From positions 186,001 through 250,000 of the forward strand of contig NZ_JAFFID010000001.1 in assembly GCF_017355955.1 (NCBI RefSeq): a stretch of 64,000 bases of DNA, read 5' to 3'. Within the stretch, counting starts at the first letter, position 1. Each line of letters begins with the position of its first letter. This DNA comes from Sabulibacter ruber. Lineage in GTDB: Bacteria > Bacteroidota > Bacteroidia > Cytophagales > Hymenobacteraceae. Under the pieces are notes generated by a model that was not told the origin of the DNA, ran no database searches, and saw nothing but the letters and a program-made list of their open reading frames with translations. Below, piece after piece: positions 43,298 through 51,957 of this stretch. A program made the translations under genes and the position numbers.

Positions 43298-43533
43298 GGT
43301 TTTCTGATTTGATGGTTCTCACTTGTACCGGTTTAGCTCTGAGAAGTTGTGAAAAGCCTCTTTCTTCAGGGAAACCGCTTTTGGCCTATTATGGAAGAAC
43401 CAGCCGAAAAACTGGTGTGACAGTTCTTTCACTAGACCCAGCGTTTCCGGTTGCACCATAATATCAAAATACCCGTATTTGTTACCTGGTCCTGCGGACG
43501 TTAATACGTATTCACTCCTTCACTAGCTTACCC

Positions 43534-45183
43534 ATGATAGAAGAACTCTGGTACAAAAATGCCGTCATCTACTCACTTGACCTGGAAACTTTCATGGACC
43601 TGAACGGCGATGGCGTAGGCGATTTTGAGGGCCTCACGCAACGGCTGGATTACCTGCATGCCCTGGGCGTGGATACTGTGTGGCTGGCCCCTTTTCAGCC
43701 CACGCCCAACAAAGACAATGGATATGACATCAAAGACTTCTATGGGGTAGACCCGCGGCACGGCTCCAGCGGCAACTTTGTGGAGTTCATGCACATCGCC
43801 AACAAACGGGGCATAAAGGTGATCATTGACCTGGTGGTGAACCATACCTCAGACCAGCACCCGTGGTTTCAGAGTGCCCGCTTCGGCAAGGATGCCCCGT
43901 ACCACGACTGGTACGTCTGGTCCCAGAAAAAACCTTCTGACTGGGACGAAGGGATGGTTTTCCCGGGCGTGCAGAAAGCCACCTGGACCTATGACAAGCA
44001 AGCCAAAGCGTACTATTTCCATCGGTTCTATTCCCACCAGCCAGATCTGAACATAGACAACCCCGATGTGCGGGAAGAAATCAAGCGCATCATGGGGTAT
44101 TGGCTGGCCTTGGGGGTGGCGGGGTTCAGGGTAGATGCCGTTCCGTTTGTGATAGAAACCCAGAAACCAGGCGATAAACAGAAGGTGCAGCGCTACGAGA
44201 TTCTGGAAGAAATGCGCCGTTTTCTGCAATGGCGTAGGGGCGATGCCATCATGCTGGGAGAAGCCAACGTGCTGCCCGAGGAGACCCAGCCTTACTTTGG
44301 CGAAAGCGGCGAGGGCATTCACCTGATGTTCAACTTCTACGTGAATCAATACCTCTTTTATGCCTTAGCCACAGGCGAAACCCAGAAGCTACAGGAAGCG
44401 CTGGAAGCCACCCGTATCAAATTCCCCACCTCGCAATGGGCCGTTTTCCTGCGCAACCATGACGAGCTGGACTTAGGCCGTTTAACCGAGGAAGAACGCC
44501 AGAAAGTATTCGCCCGGTTTGGTCCCGAGGAGAACATGCAGCTGTACGAGCGGGGCATCCGGCGGCGCTTACCCTCTATGCTGGGAAACCGGCAGCAGCT
44601 GGAGCTGGCGTATAGTGTCATGTTCTCCTTGCCGGGTACGCCCGTGATAAGGTACGGAGACGAAATTGGGATGGGAGAGAACCTGGAGCTACCCGAGCGG
44701 GAAGCCGTGCGTACGCCCATGCAATGGACTGCGAACCAACAGGCCGGTTTCTCCAAAGTTGAGAAACTGGTGCATCCGGTGATTGACAAAGGACCGTACT
44801 CGTACCAGTACGTGAACGTAGAAAAACAGCGCCGTACGCCAGATTCGCTGCTCAACTGGATGACCACGCTCATCCGGCTTCGGCAGGAGTGCCCAGAGAT
44901 AGGCTGGGGCGATTGGCAAATCCTTCCCACCAACCTGGATGCCGTTCTGGCCATGCACTATTGCTGGAAAGGAAGCTCCCTGCTGGTCATCCATAACTTC
45001 GCTGAGAAAGCCCATGAGGTAACTCTTGCCCTGCAGCAAGCCGCCGAAGAAAAAATCATTGACTTACTGGCCAACGAAGAAAGCCTGGCCGATGAAGACG
45101 GCTGCCACCACATTATGCTGGAGGCCTACGGCTACCGTTGGTTCAGGGCGGGCAACCTGAGCCACCTGATGCGGAAAGGTTAA
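43534..45183 (+). CDS. GH13 enzyme of the trehalose synthase (TreS) type
   Basis: A 549-residue GH13 protein. The barrel starts 'WYKNAVIYSLDLETFMDLN' and contains 'DLVVNHTSDQHPWFQSAR'; catalytic residues are D201 ('GFRVDAV'), E243 ('LGEANVL') and D310 ('LRNHDELD'). The acceptor-subsite segments and 'RTPMQWTANQQAGFS' resemble TreS (GH13_16), which interconverts maltose and trehalose, though no maltokinase domain is attached. An alpha-glucosidase role is possible. It is cytoplasmic. Its stop is only 4 bp from the stop of the convergent photolyase gene, leaving no space for a terminator. Confidence 0.78.
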   Translation: MIEELWYKNAVIYSLDLETFMDLNGDGVGDFEGLTQRLDYLHALGVDTVWLAPFQPTPNKDNGYDIKDFYGVDPRHGSSGNFVEFMHIANKRGIKVIIDLVVNHTSDQHPWFQSARFGKDAPYHDWYVWSQKKPSDWDEGMVFPGVQKATWTYDKQAKAYYFHRFYSHQPDLNIDNPDVREEIKRIMGYWLALGVAGFRVDAVPFVIETQKPGDKQKVQRYEILEEMRRFLQWRRGDAIMLGEANVLPEETQPYFGESGEGIHLMFNFYVNQYLFYALATGETQKLQEALEATRIKFPTSQWAVFLRNHDELDLGRLTEEERQKVFARFGPEENMQLYERGIRRRLPSMLGNRQQLELAYSVMFSLPGTPVIRYGDEIGMGENLELPEREAVRTPMQWTANQQAGFSKVEKLVHPVIDKGPYSYQYVNVEKQRRTPDSLLNWMTTLIRLRQECPEIGWGDWQILPTNLDAVLAMHYCWKGSSLLVIHNFAEKAHEVTLALQQAAEEKIIDLLANEESLADEDGCHHIMLEAYGYRWFRAGNLSHLMRKG

Positions 45184-45187
45184 CCTG

Positions 45188-46507
45188 TTACCGGTTCCGG
45201 GCCTGGGTTAGTGCTTGTTTGTAAGTGGCAAGAGCTCTCTCCCGGGCAAAAGCGTGCTCCACCATCGGGGCCGGGTAAGCCGAGGTGCCTACATCAGGAA
45301 CCCATTTCCTGATGTATTCCTGCTGTTTGTCAAACTTTTTGGCCTGGGTCTCGGGGTTAAATACCCTGAAGTACGGAGCGGCATCGCAACCGGTACCGGC
45401 GCACCATTGCCAGTTGCCGTTGTTGGAGGCCAGCTCAAAGTCCAGCAGGTTTTCGGCAAAGTAGGCTTCGCCCCAGCGGTAATCAATGAGCAGGTGCTTC
45501 ACCAGGAAACTGGCGGCGATCATCCGCACGCGGTTGTGCATGAATCCCGTGGCCTTGAGTTCCCGCATGCCGGCATCTACAATGGGGTAGCCGGTGGTGC
45601 CGGCGCACCATCTGGCAAACAGTTCCTCGTTGTTGTGCCATTGCATGTGCTCATACTCCAGGTTGAAAGGCCGGGAAACCACGTGCGGAAAGTGGAACAG
45701 GATCATCATGAAAAACTCCCGCCAGATCAGTTCACCCAGCCAGGTGGCATTGAGTTGCAGGGCTTGCTTCACCATTTCCCGCACACTGATTGTTCCAAAG
45801 CGCAGGTGTACGCCAAGCCGCGAGGTGCCGGGCAAGGAAGGTAAATCGCGGGTTTGCTCATAGGTCCTGATCAGGTTCTCGGGCAAAACCGACGCGGGGA
45901 AAGCCGTTTCTTCCGCCAACTCAAACCCCATGCTCTCCAGAGAAAACATGGGCAGCGGTGCAGTCTTGTACAGGTGTTGCAGGTTATGCTGAGAGGGAAA
46001 AGGCTCCAGGGCTGATGCTGTTACGTTTTGGAGCCATTTTCGCTTAAATGCCCCAAAAACGCGGTACGGAGAACCATCGTCTTTCACAATCTCGGCTTTC
46101 TCAAAGATCACCTGGTCTTTATAGGTATTAAAGGAAACTCCCTTAGCGGCCAGAAATGCGGCTACCTCCTGGTCACGGTCCATGGCTGCTGGTTCATAAT
46201 CATGGTTGGCGTACACGGCCTTGACCTGGTAAGTTTGCAGCAATTCACCCAAGACCTCCAGGGGTTTGCCGTACCGCACCAGAACAGAAGATCCCAGGGC
46301 CTCGCTTTCTGCCTTCAATCCGGAAAGTGCCTGGTAAATGAAGGTCACCCTTCGGTCCTTAGCCGAGGGCAGCTGTTCAAGAATATGCTGGTCAAAGATG
46401 AAAAGGGGGAGTACCGGGTAACCCGAGGTGAGGGCGTGATACAGGCCAGCGTTGTCTGTGAACCTAAGATCGCGCCTAAACCAGAATAGAACCAGTGGAA
46501 CTTGCAA
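45188..46507 (-). CDS. Deoxyribodipyrimidine photolyase (cryptochrome/photolyase family)
   Basis: About 439 residues. No ATG is usable: the TTG at 46507 starts 'QVPLVLFWFRRDLRFTDN', which is the normal family N-terminus, while the frame extends further to a TTG at 46564. The N-terminal alpha/beta domain (to about 130) binds the antenna cofactor. The FAD domain includes 'GTSRLGVHLRFGTISVRE', 'WREFFMMILFHFPHV', 'WCAGTTGYPIVDAGMREL' and 'HNRVRMIAASFLVKHLL'. The tryptophan-rich 'NNGNWQWCAGTGCDAAPYFR' is typical of class I CPD photolyases. It repairs UV-induced cyclobutane dimers using light. It is divergent from the Mut7-C gene. Confidence 0.92.
   Translation of the reverse strand: MQVPLVLFWFRRDLRFTDNAGLYHALTSGYPVLPLFIFDQHILEQLPSAKDRRVTFIYQALSGLKAESEALGSSVLVRYGKPLEVLGELLQTYQVKAVYANHDYEPAAMDRDQEVAAFLAAKGVSFNTYKDQVIFEKAEIVKDDGSPYRVFGAFKRKWLQNVTASALEPFPSQHNLQHLYKTAPLPMFSLESMGFELAEETAFPASVLPENLIRTYEQTRDLPSLPGTSRLGVHLRFGTISVREMVKQALQLNATWLGELIWREFFMMILFHFPHVVSRPFNLEYEHMQWHNNEELFARWCAGTTGYPIVDAGMRELKATGFMHNRVRMIAASFLVKHLLIDYRWGEAYFAENLLDFELASNNGNWQWCAGTGCDAAPYFRVFNPETQAKKFDKQQEYIRKWVPDVGTSAYPAPMVEHAFARERALATYKQALTQARNR
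46025..46060. repeat. 36-nt-class hairpin sequence inside the photolyase coding region
   Basis: GTTTTGGAGCCATTT and AAATGCCCCAAAAAC pair well and the length is exactly 36. It encodes the ordinary 'VFGAFKRKWLQN' segment of the enzyme. See the finding on intragenic copies. Confidence 0.4.
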
Positions 46508-46652
46508 AAGGAGTGGGGTTAGATGATTTGATACGTAACAACAGCCCCAGGCAAATGTTTCCAATTACCAATGCTGGAAGGCTGTTTTTACCTGCACAAA
46601 GGTTCAGCCTCCTCCCTTAAACTTTCTGTTCTAACTGTAGTACCCAATAGAA

Positions 46653-47399
46653 ATGGAAAACGAAGCCCATATTCTGTTTCATAGCAGTTTAAACGATTTT
46701 CTCCTGAAAAGACAGCGGGGTAAATGGGTGCGCTATTCCTTTCTGAATTCTTCTACCCTCAAGGATGTGGTGGAAGCGCTTGGAGTGCCCCACCCGGAAA
46801 TAGGCAGGATTTTAGTGGATGGCCAGGAGGGAAGCTTTTCTGACTTAATAAGACCCTCCACCCAGATGGAGGTGTTTCCGGTGGTACCAGAAGGTGACAG
46901 TTTACTCTTGCCTTCTTTGCAGGTTCCAGCGCCCAGTCCCCCCCGGTTCATCCTGGACGTGCACCTTGGTAAATTGGCGCGCTACCTTCGGCTACTTGGG
47001 TTTGATACGCTCTATGAGACCCACTGGGATGACAAAGCCATTGCCGACCTAGCCGCACAGGAGAAACGAATTGTCCTGACCCGTGACATAGGGCTCTTGA
47101 AGCAAAAGCACGTGTTGGTAGGGTATTGGCTCCGGTCACAGCACCTGGAGGAGCAACTGCAGGAAGTAATTACCAGATTTGGGTTGAGGCAGCAAATAGC
47201 ACCTTTCACCCGGTGCATGGCCTGTAACGGAGAAATCGGAGAGGTGAGCAAAGAATCTGTGACACACCTCTTGCCGCCCAAGACTAAACAGTATTTTGAG
47301 GTCTTTTACCAGTGCACCCACTGCCAACGGGTGTACTGGAAAGGCTCCCATTTTGACAAAATGCAGCTCTTCCTGCAAAACATGGATTTGAACCAATAG
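46653..47399 (+). CDS. Mut7-C family protein: ubiquitin-like domain plus PIN-like RNase
   Basis: A 248-residue protein with two domains. Residues 1-90 form a small beta-grasp (Mut7-C ubiquitin) domain, seen from the pattern around 'TLKDVVEALGVPHPEIGRIL'. Residues 95-245 are the Mut7-C RNase domain with 'FILDVHLGKLARYLRLLGFDT' (catalytic Asp) split from 'IVLTRDIGLLKQKHVLVGYW'. It ends in a zinc-binding pattern of two CxxC pairs: 'RCMACNGEIGEV' and 'QCTHCQRVYWKG'. The C. elegans Mut-7 C-terminus gave the name. It is predicted to cleave RNA in the cytoplasm; the target is unknown. It shares a 145-bp region with the photolyase start. Confidence 0.82.
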   Translation: MENEAHILFHSSLNDFLLKRQRGKWVRYSFLNSSTLKDVVEALGVPHPEIGRILVDGQEGSFSDLIRPSTQMEVFPVVPEGDSLLLPSLQVPAPSPPRFILDVHLGKLARYLRLLGFDTLYETHWDDKAIADLAAQEKRIVLTRDIGLLKQKHVLVGYWLRSQHLEEQLQEVITRFGLRQQIAPFTRCMACNGEIGEVSKESVTHLLPPKTKQYFEVFYQCTHCQRVYWKGSHFDKMQLFLQNMDLNQ

Positions 47400-47536
47400 G
47401 TGAATTCGTGGGCTGGTAAGGGCTGTCGTTAGATTACAGGGTTGTCCGTTGCGCTGAAGTAGGTTGGATGTTCAAACCCTCTGTACAGGTAGAAAAAGAT
47501 TCTGCCAGAACGTGTCCTTCCTGGACTCTGATGCTA

Positions 47537-48064
47537 TTAGCTCCTGTTAGAAAACGGAAACTCCCTGATGAATTTCCAGGGGGCGCCCGCATACTCCCAA
47601 AGGGAAAAGCCAGTACCGGCAATGGTAAAAGAAGTGAAACCCTGCTCTAACTTTTCCTTGAGTTCTCGGGCAATTTCAGGGTCAACCTTGTTCTGGATGG
47701 TGATGTGGGGCCGGAGTTTTTGTTTGTCCTGCGGGGAAAGAAAAGGTTCCCATTGCAATTGCAGGACTCTATGAATTTGCTGCAGCTCTGGACTTTCAAT
47801 CTTAAAAGCCACGCCTCTGCCTAAACTGATGAGCCCTGAAACGTGCAGTGGCAGTTGTTGCTGTTTTTGGCTTAGTTCAAGTAAATCGGCTTCAATTCTT
47901 TCTTCCTGTGGCGGTAATTTATGGAAGAGCGTTAAATGGGCTTTCAGGTAATTGCGATGGGGCGGGAAGTACTGATTGCGCAGCGCTGTGAAGTATTCAG
48001 AAGCCTCATTCTCTAAAGAAAGGGTCAGGATCAAGGGATTTGGTTCCGGTGAGGTTTCTTGCAT
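47537..48064 (-). CDS. Second 2H phosphoesterase (2'-5' RNA ligase-like)
   Basis: 175 residues from the ATG at 48064 (a TTG 27 bp upstream is rejected). The two HxTx motifs are 'KAHLTLFHKL' (H43) and 'LRPHITIQNKV' (H120). They belong to the 2H superfamily that processes 2',3'-cyclic and 2'-5' phosphodiester bonds of RNA. It differs clearly from the ThpR protein at 32967 and is closer to the YjcG-like branch. It is cytoplasmic, with no signal peptide. It is followed on the same strand by no gene and stands alone. The substrate is unknown. Confidence 0.8.
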   Translation of the reverse strand: MQETSPEPNPLILTLSLENEASEYFTALRNQYFPPHRNYLKAHLTLFHKLPPQEERIEADLLELSQKQQQLPLHVSGLISLGRGVAFKIESPELQQIHRVLQLQWEPFLSPQDKQKLRPHITIQNKVDPEIARELKEKLEQGFTSFTIAGTGFSLWEYAGAPWKFIREFPFSNRS

Positions 48065-48115
48065 AACGTTTTTGTACGTCAATACGAACAAAAAACAGAT
48101 ACGCTCTGAACTAGA

Positions 48116-48910
48116 CTAAAAGCCCTGGTCTGTTGCAGTACTTCTTAAGGTGAAATCAAGATCGGTGATCAATTCCAGCTTGACCAGTTTGCTCAGGAGG
48201 GACCCTTTTTTATGCCAGGCATGATGTTCCTTTCTGAAGTACGTTTCCTTGCCTCCCTTGGCTTTGGGAGTCACCTCCAAAAAGAAAACCCGCCCCATCA
48301 GCCGCAAGGAATAAAACCCAAATTCGTCTAGAAGCAGAAGGGCGTTTTCAGGAAAGGAAAGCGAAGAGGTGGTGTCGGCTGCTTCCATTTGAGGGGCATC
48401 TTTTTCTTCTAGAAAGTACAGTGGTAGGTCTCCCAAGTCTGCCCGCGCGAAGCTCCTGATATGATCAAACCGTTGGTCAAGCCCATTCTGGGTGCATCGG
48501 TGGTATTCCTGTAGAAAGACTTCATAAATACCTCTTTTAAACTGCCTTGTGAAGTTCTTCAAAAACTTTGGTTTAAGTTCATAATCGCCTTTGGGCTGAA
48601 CAGCTGACGTTGAAAGATGGTACTGGAAGAACCTGGATTTCAGCTTGAGGGAGGAATCAAGAACAGCGTTAGAGAGAAACTGAAGGACTCCGTAGGTTTC
48701 AATCAAAGCCACCTCGGGGGAAACCGTAAAAAGATCTGTCCTGCCGATGGTGCCAAAGTAGGTATTGCATTCATCGCAGATATCAAACCCCACGGGGGTG
48801 TTGCCTATTTTCCTGGAAATGGTGTGCGGTTGGTTCTTAAAGGTTTTTCCTTTTTCTTTCCCTTTCAAACACCAGATGCAAATCCCTTGTTTTGTGTATT
48901 CGTGCTTCAT
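48116..48910 (-). CDS. Orphan HNH-like zinc-finger protein
   Basis: A 264-residue protein whose N-terminus has an HNH-endonuclease-like zinc site: C11 and C14 ('GICIWCLKGKEKG'), H29 in 'QPHTISRKIGN', and C45 and C48 with N49 ('DICDECNTYFG'). The histidine-then-CxxCN order is that of HNH nucleases. The remaining 210 residues are helical and basic and match no family I know. There is no restriction methyltransferase or toxin gene nearby. Nuclease activity is inferred. It may belong to the pool of accessory or defence genes that move between genomes, but the sequence does not show this. Confidence 0.6.
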   Translation of the reverse strand: MKHEYTKQGICIWCLKGKEKGKTFKNQPHTISRKIGNTPVGFDICDECNTYFGTIGRTDLFTVSPEVALIETYGVLQFLSNAVLDSSLKLKSRFFQYHLSTSAVQPKGDYELKPKFLKNFTRQFKRGIYEVFLQEYHRCTQNGLDQRFDHIRSFARADLGDLPLYFLEEKDAPQMEAADTTSSLSFPENALLLLDEFGFYSLRLMGRVFFLEVTPKAKGGKETYFRKEHHAWHKKGSLLSKLVKLELITDLDFTLRSTATDQGF

Positions 48911-49028
48911 CGGTAGGCTGTGGCGCCTATTGCTCTGTTGAGGCTTAAAATTACACAGTTTGCCTAAACAAAAATCTAACCCAATATCTTACCTAAACTA
49001 AATTGTGGTTTAGAGGTAAGCGAACACT

Positions 49029-49691
49029 ATGTTAAAGGACCCTGTACACCTTGATGCAACACTAAGCTCTTTTCTGATGGTGGGGAGCGGCGTGTTCTGG
49101 ACGTTGACGTACCTTCTTATTCTGCGGCGCGGCTACAAAGACAATATCTACGGAATGCCCATGGTGGCTTTGTGCGCAAACCTTTCCTGGGAGTTTATTT
49201 TCTCCTTTGTGTATCCGCACCCGCAACCCCAGCTTTCCATTGATTACCTGTGGCTTTTGTTTGATGTGGGCATATTGGTGCAGTACCTGCGCTACGGCCG
49301 AAAGGAGTTTCCCGAGCATTTGCCAAAGAATTTGTTCCTGCTCACGTTCCTGTTTACCTTGGTGTACTGCGCCTGCATGATTGCCGCCATGGCCCATGAA
49401 TTTGAGGATTACATTGGCATCTACGCCGCCTTTGCCCAGAACCTGATGATGTCGGTGCTGTTTGTAAGAATGTTCCTGAAGCGGAATAGTGTAGCGGGTC
49501 AATCCATCTACATCGCCTTAAGCAAGTGGATAGGCACCATATTTCCTTCCGTTCTGTTTTACCTGTACTTCCCTAAATCTTACCTGTTGATTCTCCTTTA
49601 CCTCGGGATTTTTACGTTGGATCTGGTGTACTTCTTTCTGCTGTATTCCAAGGCCAAAGCCGAAGGGATTAACCCCTGGAAACGCGTGTAA
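49029..49691 (+). CDS. Seven-span membrane protein resembling Pyr4-type terpene cyclases
   Basis: 220 residues, almost wholly hydrophobic, with about seven transmembrane segments at roughly 14-31, 44-62, 72-87, 101-122, 131-149, 159-178 and 185-207. The 'NLSWEFIF' motif has a glutamate (E55) inside the second span, and an aspartate (D198) lies within the last span ('FTLDLVYFF'). A buried Glu in 'N..WE' and a C-terminal Asp are what the integral membrane terpene cyclases of the Pyr4/PaxB class need, and the length and topology agree. No prenyltransferase or oxidase gene is close by. The call rests on motif and topology only. Confidence 0.5.
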   Translation: MLKDPVHLDATLSSFLMVGSGVFWTLTYLLILRRGYKDNIYGMPMVALCANLSWEFIFSFVYPHPQPQLSIDYLWLLFDVGILVQYLRYGRKEFPEHLPKNLFLLTFLFTLVYCACMIAAMAHEFEDYIGIYAAFAQNLMMSVLFVRMFLKRNSVAGQSIYIALSKWIGTIFPSVLFYLYFPKSYLLILLYLGIFTLDLVYFFLLYSKAKAEGINPWKRV

Positions 49692-49758
49692 TCTTGCCAC
49701 CCACATTTGCGGTTGTAGTTAGGCAATGAATGGGAGAACATGGAAAGGTATAGCTTCC

Positions 49759-49794
49759 ATTTTTAGCCTGTTTTCAATGAATCTGCCTTAAAAT
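49759..49794. repeat. 36-nt hairpin repeat (copy 13)
   Basis: ATTTTTAGCCTGTTTT and AATCTGCCTTAAAAT pair imperfectly; outer pairing AGCTTCC/GGAAGCT extends the stem (49752-49801). It lies between convergent genes (membrane protein and TreZ 2). Confidence 0.7.
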
Positions 49795-49835
49795 GGAAGC
49801 TTCTTTCGGTATAGATTTCCTGAGTTCTAAAACTA

Positions 49836-51686
49836 TCAATCCTCAATTCCTTTGTACACCGTTACGCTCAGCGGGGGCAGCGTAAGCGAACTAGCCGAAG
49901 CAATCTGGGTGGGCAGTTGATAATCGGGTACTACATCTTTAGAATCCATCCAGTGCGGTTCTTTAGAGTCCAAGACTTTAATCCATTGGTGAGCCCAATT
50001 CGGGAACGTATAGGTAATCCCTTCCTCAGTGAGGTTGAAGAGACAGAACAGGTGTTGGTTGCCTCCGGGTGCCTGGCGGTGTAGCACAAAACCAGCTTGC
50101 TGGATCACTTCTACCCGCACGTCGTTTTTGACGTAGTTTTTCAGAATGGGCTCGCTTTTGCGCAACTGAATAAGGAAGCGGTGCCAGTCCAGGATCTGTT
50201 TGTGTTGTCCCTTATTCCGCTTGCTCCAGTCCAGTTTAGAATCCTGGAAGGTTTTCTCCTCTTGCGGATCGGGCGGCTCCACCTCAAACCCAAAATCAGA
50301 GAATTCTTCTTTGCGGCCTTTCTGTACGGCTTTGATCAGGTCAGGGTCTGAATGGCTCACGAAGTAGTAAAAAGGAGCTTCATCGGCATATTCCTCGCCC
50401 ATGAACAGCAGGGGCACGTACGGGGCCAGCAGAATGGCGGCGGCGGCAATTTTCAGGCGCTCTTGGTTTACCAGCACGCATAGGCGTTCGCCTTTGACGC
50501 GGTTGCCCACCTGGTCATGGTTCAGGTTGAAGATCACGAATTTGTTCCCAGGAATGCCTGCCGAAGAAGCGCCGTACTTCCGTTTCCGGAAAGACACATA
50601 ATCGCCGCTGTGCACGAACCCATCGGTGTAGGCTTTGGCCAGCTGCTCCAGCTTCCCGAAGTCTTTGTACCGATCTTTGCCTTTCTGGTCCAGTAGCACG
50701 TAAAGGGCATGGTGGAAATCGTCTAGCCACTGCGCTTTAAAGCCGTAGCCGCCCAGTTCTGGCGCATTGATGACCCTGGGGCTGTTTAAGTCACTCTCGG
50801 CTACCATGTGCAGTGGTCGGCCCAGTTTCTGGCTCAACTGCTGCACCTTTAGGTTGGTGTACTCCCAAAAATGAACAGCGCCGGTGTCAAAAGCCATGTG
50901 GATGGCGTCCAGGCGAAGGCCGTCTAGGTGGTACTCTTCCAGCAGAAACAAGGCGTTATCTGAAAAGTAGTCGCGAACGCCGTCGGACCAGTCCCCGTCA
51001 TAGTTAAGGGCATCGCCCCAGGGCGTTTCGTATTTGTGCGTGAAATAAGGCCCGAAATTGGCCAGGTAATTCCCTTCTGGTCCTAAGTGGTTGTACACTA
51101 CATCCAGGAACACGGCAATCCCGTGCGCGTGACAGGCATCTACCAGCGTTTTCAGGCCCAGCGGACCTCCGTACGAGTTTTGCACCGCGTAAGGGTACAC
51201 GCCGTCATAACCCCAATTTCGGGAGCCGGGGAACTGCGCCACGGGCATAATCTCTAAGGCATTGATGCCAGTGGCGGCCAGATCGGGCAGCAGCGGGATG
51301 ATGGCTTTAAAGGTTCCCTCCGGGGTAAAGGTGCCCACGTGCAGTTCGTACAGGATAAGGTCCTCAAAGGGAAGACCGCGCCAGGAGGCATCCTGCCAAA
51401 GGTACGCTTCTGGGTCAACTATCTCAGAAGGGCCGTGGACCCCTTCGGGCTGGTAATACGAGGCTGGATCCGGGAACTCCTGTTCGCCCTCCGGCGCAAA
51501 ATAATACCGATAACCGGGTTGGATATGGTTCAATTCCAAGGTGAAGTACCCTTCACCATCTTTCTGCATTTCAAGCTTTTGTTTTTCGGGGTGCATCAAG
51601 TGCAGGGCCATGCTTTTTTTCTCTGGGGCCCATACTCTGAATACACATCTGCCATTCCCTAAATAGTTTGCTCCAACCCATTTCAT
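49836..51686 (-). CDS. treZ: Malto-oligosyltrehalose trehalohydrolase (TreZ, copy 2)
   Basis: A 616-residue GH13_10 enzyme, a full-length paralogue of the TreZ at 15748. It has a CBM48-like N-terminal module, 'LYELHVGTFTPEGTF', catalytic D260 ('LRLDAIH'), the glutamate in 'MVAESDLNSPRV' and the aspartate in 'LNHDQVGNRV'. 'GFKAQWLDDFHHALY' is TreZ-specific. Sequence divergence from copy 1 is high throughout, so this is not a recent duplication. The alpha-glucosidase gene lies upstream on the same strand, 271 bp away and separated by a strong terminator. It is not next to TreY, so its natural role may be in maltodextrin turnover. Confidence 0.92.
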   Translation of the reverse strand: MKWVGANYLGNGRCVFRVWAPEKKSMALHLMHPEKQKLEMQKDGEGYFTLELNHIQPGYRYYFAPEGEQEFPDPASYYQPEGVHGPSEIVDPEAYLWQDASWRGLPFEDLILYELHVGTFTPEGTFKAIIPLLPDLAATGINALEIMPVAQFPGSRNWGYDGVYPYAVQNSYGGPLGLKTLVDACHAHGIAVFLDVVYNHLGPEGNYLANFGPYFTHKYETPWGDALNYDGDWSDGVRDYFSDNALFLLEEYHLDGLRLDAIHMAFDTGAVHFWEYTNLKVQQLSQKLGRPLHMVAESDLNSPRVINAPELGGYGFKAQWLDDFHHALYVLLDQKGKDRYKDFGKLEQLAKAYTDGFVHSGDYVSFRKRKYGASSAGIPGNKFVIFNLNHDQVGNRVKGERLCVLVNQERLKIAAAAILLAPYVPLLFMGEEYADEAPFYYFVSHSDPDLIKAVQKGRKEEFSDFGFEVEPPDPQEEKTFQDSKLDWSKRNKGQHKQILDWHRFLIQLRKSEPILKNYVKNDVRVEVIQQAGFVLHRQAPGGNQHLFCLFNLTEEGITYTFPNWAHQWIKVLDSKEPHWMDSKDVVPDYQLPTQIASASSLTLPPLSVTVYKGIED

Positions 51687-51864
51687 ACGTATTTATTTAT
51701 AAGTATAAATTCCAAGCGATATACTTGAATATTCAGATAAGGTTGAGCAGTAAGTACTTAAATGAAAAAGATTATACCTAAACCGAAAGGAAGTTCCAAA
51801 ACAAAGAACCGAGCAGGTCTTGAATTCAGATGCTTTAAGAATTTACTTCTGGAAAGACTTAAAA

Positions 51865-51950
51865 AGTCCCCAATAGCATGCCTGCCCAAGACAAGTTTGA
51901 AAATGTCTTAGGTGATGGAGCAGGCGTGCTATTGGGGACTAGAAAACGCT
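51865..51950 (-). terminator. Long hairpin terminator of the alpha-glucosidase gene
   Basis: A 21-bp stem (51865-51885 with 51920-51940, one G-U pair) encloses a second small stem (AAGAC/GTCTT). On the minus strand it is followed by TTTTTAAG. It starts 18 bp after the stop codon. Confidence 0.88.
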
Positions 51951-51957
51951 TCTTTTC

